A stretch of 20,166 nt of DNA from Oscillospiraceae bacterium (GTDB lineage: Bacteria; Bacillota; Clostridia; Oscillospirales; Acutalibacteraceae): positions 1 to 20,166 of the forward strand of contig CADBPL010000210.1 in NCBI GenBank assembly GCA_902796535.1, given 5' to 3'. The notes below the pieces were generated by a model that saw nothing but the letters and a program-made list of their open reading frames with translations, searched no databases and had not been told where the DNA came from. The first letter of the stretch is position 1, and each line of letters begins with the position of its first letter. The position numbers and the translations under genes are program-made. Of this stretch, positions 15,140 through 20,166 are shown in pieces.

Positions 15140-15535
15140 ATGGAAATTGTAAAAATCATCTCGGTCGCCGTGCTGTCCTGCGTGCTGGTCAAGATCGTTG
15201 CCTCCTATCGGGCAGATATGGCGCTGCTCATCCAGCTCGCCGCCGTTGTTGTTATGCTGGCGTGCGTTTCCTCTTCGCTCCTCGACTTCATGGCGCAGAC
15301 CAGAAAGCTTTCCGCCCTGATGCAGTTTGAAAGCGGCTATTTATCGCTGCTGCTGCGGGCGCTGATCGTTTCGCTGAGCTGCGGCGTGGCTGCCGAAATC
15401 TGCTCCGATTCCGGCAACGGGGCGATCCGGTTTTGTGTGGAGCTGGCCGGGCGGCTCTCGCTGCTGCTGATGGCGTTTCCGCTCCTGACCGTGTTGGCGC
15501 GGCTGGCGCTCAGGCTCGCCGGGGCAAAGGAATGA
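15140..15535 (+). CDS. spoIIIAD: Stage III sporulation protein AD
   Basis: A 131-residue membrane protein with about four hydrophobic segments. It is SpoIIIAD by length, by its N-terminal resemblance to SpoIIIAC and by gene order between AC and AE. No strong ribosome binding site lies at the usual distance, so translation probably depends on coupling to spoIIIAC. Its TGA overlaps the spoIIIAE ATG (ATGA). Confidence 0.92.
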   Translation: MEIVKIISVAVLSCVLVKIVASYRADMALLIQLAAVVVMLACVSSSLLDFMAQTRKLSALMQFESGYLSLLLRALIVSLSCGVAAEICSDSGNGAIRFCVELAGRLSLLLMAFPLLTVLARLALRLAGAKE

Positions 15536-16665
15536 GGCGCGCGGTGTCGGCACTGCTGACGGTGCTGTTGCTTTTTCTCCTGCCCGGTCTGGCAGCGCAT
15601 GCCCAAACGCAGCCGGAGGAATACCGGGAACGGCTGCGCACGAGCGGGGCGGAGCGGCTGGCGGAGGCTTTGCCGCACGAGGATCGGGAGCGGCTGAAAA
15701 GCCTTGGTGTGGACGAGGTGGATTTTGATTCGCTTTTTCAGATTTCACCGCGGCGGGTTTTCGACCTGTTTTCCGAGGTGATCCGCAGGGAATATGTGTC
15801 ACCGCTCAGGGCTTTTCTGGCCGCCGTGACGGTGTTGCTTCTGCTGGCTGCGGCGCAGGCCTTTGCCGGCGGCAAAGCGCTCGGGCAAACCGTGACGCAG
15901 CTGGGCTGTGTGATCCTGGCGCTGATGCTCACCGTGCCGATGAGCGGCTGTATCGTCCGCATGGCGTCGGCGGTGCTGGCGCAAAGCCGCATGATGCTTG
16001 CGCTCATCCCTGTGCTGGCGGTGGTGATCACCGTCAGCGGCAATCCGACGCTTGCGCTGAGCTATAACACGCTGACCTTTGCCATGGCGCAGGGCACAGT
16101 GCAGCTGGTGCAAAACACGGTGTGCCCCCTGATCCGGATCATGGTTTCGCTCAGCCTTGTTTCGGCGCTGTCCGATTCGCTCGGTCTGGGCAAAATGATC
16201 GACTTTTTCAAAAAAACAGGCATTTTTCTCATGAGCCTTGCCGCGACGGTGTTTGTAACCATGCTGGTGCTCAAGGGTTCGCTTGCTTCCTCTGCCGATA
16301 CGGTGGCGGTGCGCGGCGTGCGCTTTCTGATCGGGCGCGCCATTCCCGTGGTCGGTTCCGCGGTGAGCGACGCCTATCTTTCGTTGATCGGCAGCCTGCA
16401 GCTGGTCAAAAACACGGCGGCGGTTTTTGCGGTCGTGAGTGTGCTGGTCATTGCTTTGCCCGTTGTCACGGAAGGGCTGTTGTGGTCGTTTGCCGTGAAT
16501 CTGCTTGCCGCCGCCGCGGAGCTGTTCGGTCTGTCGCAGTCGGCCGGTCTGCTGAAAAACCTGTCCGGCGGGCTGACGCTGCTGAATGTTACACTGGTGC
16601 TCACGAGCGTTGTGATGGTGCTGTCCATCGGGCTGGTTTTGCTTATCAGGGGCGGAGCGTCATAG
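15532..16665 (+). CDS. spoIIIAE: Stage III sporulation protein AE
   Basis: A 377-residue polytopic membrane protein, the usual SpoIIIAE size. It begins with a signal-peptide-like stretch (MRRAVSALLTVLLLFLLPGL, then AAHAQ), followed by a polar region (about 24-95) and about seven hydrophobic segments. Conserved-looking stretches are SLSLVSALSDSLGLGKMIDF and KGSLASSADTVAVRG. It is thought to be the transmembrane core of the SpoIIIA channel. I start at ATG 15532, which overlaps the spoIIIAD stop and gives a proper signal peptide; GTG 15544 is an alternative with GAGG upstream. The open frame extends back to 15433, but that part overlaps spoIIIAD and does not look like protein. Confidence 0.93.
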   Translation: MRRAVSALLTVLLLFLLPGLAAHAQTQPEEYRERLRTSGAERLAEALPHEDRERLKSLGVDEVDFDSLFQISPRRVFDLFSEVIRREYVSPLRAFLAAVTVLLLLAAAQAFAGGKALGQTVTQLGCVILALMLTVPMSGCIVRMASAVLAQSRMMLALIPVLAVVITVSGNPTLALSYNTLTFAMAQGTVQLVQNTVCPLIRIMVSLSLVSALSDSLGLGKMIDFFKKTGIFLMSLAATVFVTMLVLKGSLASSADTVAVRGVRFLIGRAIPVVGSAVSDAYLSLIGSLQLVKNTAAVFAVVSVLVIALPVVTEGLLWSFAVNLLAAAAELFGLSQSAGLLKNLSGGLTLLNVTLVLTSVVMVLSIGLVLLIRGGAS

Positions 16666-16686
16666 AAGAAGTCCGAGAAAAAAAGA

Positions 16687-16733
16687 AGGGAGGAGCGATC
16701 CGGGCGCCGGGGCGAGATCGTTTATCTCGTTTT
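16687..16733 (+). other. spoIIIAE-AF gap with orphan Shine-Dalgarno and terminator-like hairpin
   Basis: The 97-nt gap is the only sizeable one between spoIIIAA and AG. It holds GGGAGGAG (16687-16694) with no ATG, GTG or TTG at a usable distance. It also holds a 6-bp hairpin (16713-16718 with 16724-16729) followed by TTTT (16730-16733). The hairpin resembles a weak intrinsic terminator and might lower AF-AH expression. No function is proven. Confidence 0.45.
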
Positions 16734-16762
16734 GCGTGCAGGCTGAATCGCTGACGATAAAA

Positions 16763-17248
16763 ATGGAAGGGATACGCGCCTGGGCGTCGTCCGTGATCGC
16801 CGCGGCGATCCTTGCGGGGGTTGTGGAATTTGCGCTGCCGAAGACCCATCTGGAAAAATCGGTCAAGGTGCTGTTGTCGCTGTTCATGCTGGTTTCGTTC
16901 CTGTCGCCGGCGGTCGGGCTGCTCACGGCGCCGCAGCGAACAAAAAGCGGGCTGGATGAACTGCTGGAGGAATATGAGGCGCAGGAAGCGCTGGAGCAAA
17001 CGGTGCGGGAAACGCTGGAACAGGAGATCGTTTCTTCGATCAAAGCGTATGCCGCACAGCAGGGCGCCGCGCTCGAAAAGGCGACGGCGACGGTTCACGT
17101 TGACGGGAATAATAATATTGCCGTTGAGCGCATAGAAATAACCGTGACCGGCACAGCGGAAAGCAAAAAAGCCATTGACGAGTATTGCTGGCGCAGCTTT
17201 TCCGTTCATCCGATCATGCGGGAAGGAAAGGAACCCCAAAGCCCATGA
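16763..17248 (+). CDS. spoIIIAF: Stage III sporulation protein AF
   Basis: A 161-residue protein with two N-terminal membrane segments (about 5-22 and 32-50) and an extracytoplasmic domain rich in Glu and Gln helices (about 60-110), ending in strands. The opening MEGIRAWASSVIAAAILAGV and the following LPKTHLEKSVKVLLSLF are typical of SpoIIIAF, whose soluble domain belongs to the ring-building fold family shared with AG and AH. I choose ATG 16763 because the family starts there; GTG 16736 would add nine residues. Neither has a good ribosome binding site. Its TGA overlaps the AG start. Confidence 0.88.
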   Translation: MEGIRAWASSVIAAAILAGVVEFALPKTHLEKSVKVLLSLFMLVSFLSPAVGLLTAPQRTKSGLDELLEEYEAQEALEQTVRETLEQEIVSSIKAYAAQQGAALEKATATVHVDGNNNIAVERIEITVTGTAESKKAIDEYCWRSFSVHPIMREGKEPQSP

Positions 17249-17775
17249 AACCGAAGCTGCTTGAACTGATGCGGGAGTTGAAAAAGGATAAAAAGAAATT
17301 CATCGTTGCCGTTTTTGCGGTGGCAGGCATTTTTCTCATCGGGGTTTCCGCTTTGCTGCCCGACGGACAAAAGAGCGGAGTCGACGAGCCGGTCGAACCG
17401 AAAAAGGCGTTTGATGAGGAGAGCTACACCGCACAGCTGGAGGAAAAAATCGAGGCAATGGTGTCCTCTGTCAGCGGTGCGGGGCGCGCCAAAGTGTTTG
17501 TGATGCTGGACTGCGATTATGAAACGGTCTACGCCAAAAACGGCAGCCTGTCCACAGAACAGGATGCGAGCGATGAAAAGAGCGAATACATTATTCTGGA
17601 TGAGGAAAACCGCGAAGACGGCCTTGTGCTGCGCACGGTCACGCCGCGGGTGCGCGGGGTTGCGGTCACCTGCGAAGGGGGCGGCAGCCGGGAGGTGGCC
17701 AACGCGGTGGCGGAAATGCTTTCGGCGGTGCTCGACGTGGGGATGAACCATATCAGTGTTGCGAAAATTCAATGA
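17245..17775 (+). CDS. spoIIIAG: Stage III sporulation protein AG
   Basis: A 176-residue protein with a basic cytosolic N-terminus, one membrane segment (about 19-38) and an extracytoplasmic domain. SpoIIIAG forms a large ring in the mother-cell membrane facing the forespore and is related to secretion-system ring proteins. Typical stretches are VSSVSGAGRAKVFVMLDC, RTVTPRVRGVAVTCEGGG and the C-terminal VLDVGMNHISVAKI. Start ATG 17245 overlaps the spoIIIAF stop (ATGA), with AAAGGA 11 nt upstream; the longer open frame from 17185 lies inside spoIIIAF. Confidence 0.94.
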   Translation: MKPKLLELMRELKKDKKKFIVAVFAVAGIFLIGVSALLPDGQKSGVDEPVEPKKAFDEESYTAQLEEKIEAMVSSVSGAGRAKVFVMLDCDYETVYAKNGSLSTEQDASDEKSEYIILDEENREDGLVLRTVTPRVRGVAVTCEGGGSREVANAVAEMLSAVLDVGMNHISVAKIQ

Positions 17776-17793
17776 AAAAAGGAGTAAAAACAA

Positions 17794-18348
17794 ATGAGTA
17801 TGATCATCAAAAAAAGGCAGATCATCCTGTCGGCTCTGGTGCTGGCGCTGGGCTCGGCGGTGTTTATCAACTGGTATTTCAACAAGCCGCAGGCGTCCTC
17901 CGTCGGGGCAGCGGCGGACGAGGTGACGCAGGTGAGCTATTCGACGATCGGCGACGCGCAGTACGTCAACGCCTCCGCCGCGTCGGAGGTAAAGACCTCC
18001 GATCTGCTTGGCAGCTCGCGCGTTTCGCGCAACAAGGCGCATGACGAAGCGTTTGAAAAGCTCAACGACGTGATCAAGAACCCGTCCGCGTCGCAGTCGG
18101 CCGTTGACGCGGCGACCAAAAGCCTCACGCAGCTGACCAACGTCATCAAGTTAGAGGCGGATATCGAAGCGCTGATCCAAACCAAATGCGGGTTCGAGTG
18201 CGTGGCGCTCATCAACGGGGAAACGGCGGAAATCGCCTGTGTGCCGGGGTCGCTTGATTCCACCACGATCCTGCAGATCAAGGAGATCATGCTCAAGCAC
18301 ACCGATATAACGCCCGAGAATATCACGATCTTTGAAGCGAAGGAATAA
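17794..18348 (+). CDS. spoIIIAH: Stage III sporulation protein AH
   Basis: A 184-residue protein with one N-terminal membrane segment (about 9-27), a low-complexity linker (about 32-80) and a C-terminal ring-building domain ending ITPENITIFEAKE. In spore formers SpoIIIAH crosses the intermembrane space and binds SpoIIQ from the forespore to link the two halves of the channel. AAAAGGAG at 17777-17784 gives a 9-nt spacing to ATG 17794. It is the last gene of the operon. No strong terminator follows directly; the next one is in the nusB leader at 18489-18517. Confidence 0.93.
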   Translation: MSMIIKKRQIILSALVLALGSAVFINWYFNKPQASSVGAAADEVTQVSYSTIGDAQYVNASAASEVKTSDLLGSSRVSRNKAHDEAFEKLNDVIKNPSASQSAVDAATKSLTQLTNVIKLEADIEALIQTKCGFECVALINGETAEIACVPGSLDSTTILQIKEIMLKHTDITPENITIFEAKE

Positions 18349-18375
18349 CGAAATTTGAGCAATTGCCATAAATTT

Positions 18376-18399
18376 TTGTATATTTTCTTGTATATTTCT
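18376..18399 (+). repeat. Tandem 12-bp near-repeat at the nusB -35 region
   Basis: TTGTATATTTTC (18376-18387) is followed directly by TTGTATATTTCT (18388-18399), 10 of 12 bases alike. The second copy contains the -35 hexamer of the nusB promoter. It may be chance in an AT-rich stretch. Confidence 0.6.
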
Positions 18400-18416
18400 G
18401 AATACTGTGGTATACT
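18388..18416 (+). promoter_or_regulatory. Sigma-A promoter of the nusB operon (extended -10)
   Basis: TTGTAT (18388-18393), a 17-nt spacer and TATACT (18411-18416), with TGG just before the -10. Transcription should begin near 18423, giving a leader of about 110 nt before nusB. Confidence 0.85.
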
Positions 18417-18420
18417 AACG

Positions 18421-18517
18421 GTGCTGTATGCGAAAGTTGCAGACGCCGTTGCAGCACGAACCTATACACATTCACATTGTTACTTTCAGCCTTCTGCAAC
18501 GCGCAGAGGGCTTTTTT
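18421..18517 (+). promoter_or_regulatory. nusB leader: putative transcription attenuator (or short RNA)
   Basis: Downstream of the promoter, GTGCTG (18421-18426) can pair with CAGCAC (18452-18457), and GCG (18430-18432) with CGC (18444-18446). This leaves GTTGCAGA (18436-18443) in the apical loop. GTTGCAG recurs at 18448-18454. Both copies are complementary to CTGCAAC (18494-18500), which covers part of the 5' arm and the loop of a terminator at 18489-18517. Pairing with either copy would break the terminator. I recognise no known riboswitch, T-box or protein leader. A free-standing RNA of about 95 nt is the main alternative. Confidence 0.6.
18489..18517 (+). terminator. Intrinsic terminator immediately upstream of nusB
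   Basis: A 9-bp stem (18489-18497 with 18503-18511, one G-U pair), a 5-nt loop and six T (18512-18517). It ends 3 nt before the nusB ribosome binding site GGGGAGG (18521-18527). It lies downstream of the nusB promoter, so it can act as an attenuator as well as stopping readthrough from spoIIIA. Confidence 0.88.
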
Positions 18518-18534
18518 GTTGGGGAGGACAGCGC

Positions 18535-18930
18535 ATGACAAGACGGGAAGCCAGAGAACAGGCGTTTGTTTTACTGTTTGAAAAATCATTCAATCCGCAG
18601 ACTCAGATCGACGATCTGATCGAGCTGGCAAAAGAATTCAGCGTATATGAAGAGGATGAATATACCACGGCCGTGGTTCATAAGGCCTGCGAAAATATGC
18701 AGGCGATCGACGAACACATCAGCAGCCACGCGCGCGGCTGGAAGATCAACCGCATCCCCAAGGTGTCGCTGGCGGTCATTCGTCTTGCCCTGACCGAGAT
18801 CCTTTATCTGGACGATATTCCGTCCGGCGTTTCCATCAACGAGGCTGTCGAGCTGGCCAAAAAATATGCTTCGCCCGAAGACGCGTCCTTTGTCAACGGT
18901 CTGCTCGGTACGGTGGTGAGGACGCAGTAA
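18535..18930 (+). CDS. nusB: Transcription antitermination factor NusB
   Basis: A 131-residue all-helical RNA-binding protein of normal NusB length. NusB with NusE (S10) binds boxA RNA and promotes processive transcription of rRNA operons. The family pattern is clear: MTRREAREQAFVLLFEKSFN at the N-terminus, INRIPKVSLAVIRLALTEIL, and near the end SGVSINEAVELAKKYASPED followed by FVNGLLG. Start ATG 18535 has GGGGAGG 7 nt upstream; the frame is open from 18355, but that part is leader. Its TAA overlaps the ATG of the next gene by one base. Confidence 0.95.
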   Translation: MTRREAREQAFVLLFEKSFNPQTQIDDLIELAKEFSVYEEDEYTTAVVHKACENMQAIDEHISSHARGWKINRIPKVSLAVIRLALTEILYLDDIPSGVSINEAVELAKKYASPEDASFVNGLLGTVVRTQ

Positions 18931-19877
18931 TGCCGAAATTCCTCGGGATCGATACCAGTAATTACACCACGTCCCTCGCCGTTTACGATTCGTTCGGCGG
19001 CGGGGTCGTTCAGCAAAAAAAGCTGTTGCCCGTTGCCAAAGGGCAGTTGGGCCTTCGCCAGTCGGACGCTGTTTTTCACCACACGGTGCAGCTGCCGCAG
19101 TTGTTTGAGCAGCTGCTGCGCACGGTTTCGCTCAGCGGCGTGCAGGCCGTCGGCGTTTCCGCCGTGCCCCGCACGGAGAGCGGCTCCTATATGCCCTGTT
19201 TTCTGGCGGGCGTCAGCGCGGCGCAGGCGTTTTGCGCTGCTTGCGGCGCGGCGCTTCACCGGTTTTCCCATCAGCAGGGGCATATCGCCGCGGCGTTATT
19301 TTCCGCTGGGCGGCTTGATTTGTTAAAACAGCGTTTTTTGGCGTTCCACGTTTCCGGCGGCACGACCGACGCGCTGCTTGTGGAGCCGGACGAGCGTTTT
19401 TTGCCGCGCATTACCCTTGTCGCTTCCTCGCTCGACTTAAAAGCGGGGCAGGCGGTCGACCGCTGCGGCGTGATGCTAGGGCTGGATTTTCCGGCCGGGC
19501 AGGCGCTGGACGAGCTGGCAAGCCGCTGTGACGATGAATTCAGGATCAGACCCGTGCTCAAGGGCGCTGATTGTTCGCTTTCCGGGGTCGAGAACAAATG
19601 CCGCAATATGCTTGCGGCGGGGGAAAGCCCCGAGCGCATCGCGAAATTCTGCGTGCAGTCAATTTGCGCGGCGCTTGACAAAATGGCGGAAAAGCTGCTG
19701 GCGGAATACGGCGAACTGCCGCTGGTCTTTTCCGGCGGCGTGATGAGCAACAGCTATATCAGCCGTGTGCTCGGCTCAAAATACGGCGCCTGTTTTGCGC
19801 AGCCGGCTTTTTCCTGCGACAATGCCGCGGGCGTCGCGGTGCTCGCCGCCGTGACAGAAGGGATCCTTCAGCCATGA
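18930..19877 (+). CDS. TsaD/Kae1-like (M22 glycoprotease family) paralogue
   Basis: A 315-residue ASKHA-fold protein. The start LGIDTSNYTTSLAVYD is the phosphate-binding strand pair of the family. The metal-ligand histidines are present (SHQQGHIAA, H114 and H118), as is the C-terminal ligand Asp in DNAAG (D297) and the FSGGVMSNSYI motif. It differs from housekeeping TsaD, the enzyme for the tRNA t6A modification: SGGHT reads SGGTT and FDKTAKLLGL reads VDRCGVMLGL. I infer a paralogue, not the main TsaD, with unknown role; it could still act on tRNA. It overlaps nusB at its start and xseA at its end (ATGA), so the three are co-transcribed. GAGG upstream of the ATG is the ribosome binding site. 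Confidence 0.85.
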   Translation: MPKFLGIDTSNYTTSLAVYDSFGGGVVQQKKLLPVAKGQLGLRQSDAVFHHTVQLPQLFEQLLRTVSLSGVQAVGVSAVPRTESGSYMPCFLAGVSAAQAFCAACGAALHRFSHQQGHIAAALFSAGRLDLLKQRFLAFHVSGGTTDALLVEPDERFLPRITLVASSLDLKAGQAVDRCGVMLGLDFPAGQALDELASRCDDEFRIRPVLKGADCSLSGVENKCRNMLAAGESPERIAKFCVQSICAALDKMAEKLLAEYGELPLVFSGGVMSNSYISRVLGSKYGACFAQPAFSCDNAAGVAVLAAVTEGILQP

Positions 19878-20166
19878 AAAACGCTACAGTCTTAACGGTC
19901 ACCCAACTGAATACATATATCAAATCGCTGTTTGAAGGCGACGTTCATTTGTCGTCGGTCTATCTGGTCGGTGAAATTTCCAACTTCACCAACCATTACC
20001 GCACGGGGCATTTTTATTTCAACGTCAAGGACGACGCCTGCGCCGTGAAGGCGGTGATGTTCCGCTCCAATGTGCAGCGGCTGCGTTTTCTGCCCGAAAA
20101 CGGGATGCGGGTGCTGCTGCGCGGCCGCGTTTCCGTGTTTGAACGGGACGGGCAGTATCAGCTCTA
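19874..20166 (+). CDS. xseA: Exodeoxyribonuclease VII large subunit, N-terminal part (cut by window end)
   Basis: The first 97 residues of XseA, running off the window. Exonuclease VII degrades single-stranded DNA from both ends; the large subunit carries the active site. The visible part is the N-terminal OB-fold: TVTQLNTYIKSLFEGD, VYLVGEISNFTNHYRTGHFY, then FNVKDDACAVKAVMFRS and GMRVLLRGRVSVFERDGQYQ, all standard for the family. Start ATG 19874 overlaps the stop of the TsaD-like gene, with AAGGGA 10 nt upstream. xseB is expected just outside the window. Confidence 0.95.
   Translation, partial: MKNATVLTVTQLNTYIKSLFEGDVHLSSVYLVGEISNFTNHYRTGHFYFNVKDDACAVKAVMFRSNVQRLRFLPENGMRVLLRGRVSVFERDGQYQL

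Noticed and set aside
15433..15531. GTG/ATG starts upstream of 15532 for spoIIIAE
   Set aside because: The added residues overlap spoIIIAD and precede a clear signal peptide that begins at 15532.
18352..18377. AAATTT inverted repeat with T-run after spoIIIAH as a terminator
   Set aside because: Only six A/T pairs with a 12-nt loop; too weak to support, and AAATTT is common in this AT-rich stretch.

Overview
The window looks like chromosomal DNA of an endospore-forming, GC-rich Clostridia member, most likely Oscillospiraceae/Ruminococcaceae-like and probably anaerobic. The basis is a complete spoIIIA sporulation operon, a ferredoxin-linked indolepyruvate oxidoreductase, a GPH sugar transporter, YfhO and a nusB-(TsaD paralogue)-xseA block. 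The placement is inference; there is no rRNA to test it. I saw no tRNA, rRNA, CRISPR array, insertion sequence or phage gene. No gap without a gene exceeds 300 bases; the longest is 227 nt (13262-13488).

Layout. 1-1706: the 3' end of an OYE-type flavin oxidoreductase, then a MATE exporter, both plus strand. 1770-3461: a GPH-family transporter with its own extended -10 promoter, a TTG start set by a strong Shine-Dalgarno, and a strong terminator. 3451-5924: iorA-iorB, whose candidate promoter begins inside the preceding terminator hairpin. 5977-7333: ftsZ as a single unit with its own promoter region and terminator. 7361-10326: folD followed 5 nt later by a GH89 (alpha-N-acetylglucosaminidase) homologue that has lost both catalytic glutamates; the pair ends at a terminator shared with the convergent yfhO. 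10340-13261 (minus): yfhO, a large membrane protein with a sigma-A promoter and a hairpin in its leader.

13425-18348: spoIIIAA-AB-AC-AD-AE-AF-AG-AH, complete and in canonical order, preceded by a sigma-E-like promoter. These genes encode the mother-cell ATPase and membrane parts of the channel that supports the engulfed forespore. The spoIIIAA frame runs 116 nt into spoIIIAB, and a 97-nt gap between AE and AF holds a terminator-like hairpin. 18388-20166: nusB, a TsaD/Kae1-like paralogue and xseA (cut by the window end) overlap stop-to-start. They are driven by a strong extended -10 promoter.

Most interesting. (1) The nusB leader carries an intrinsic terminator directly before the ribosome binding site, and upstream segments are complementary to its 5' arm. 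It looks like an undescribed attenuator (or a small RNA) controlling a transcription-antitermination factor. (2) The GH89-like protein keeps the fold signatures but has Ala and Asp at the two catalytic Glu positions and has no signal peptide, so it is a probable cytosolic pseudoenzyme or a protein with changed chemistry. (3) Smaller oddities lie in the FtsZ C-terminal tail, FolD motifs, the spoIIIAA end and the yfhO leader.
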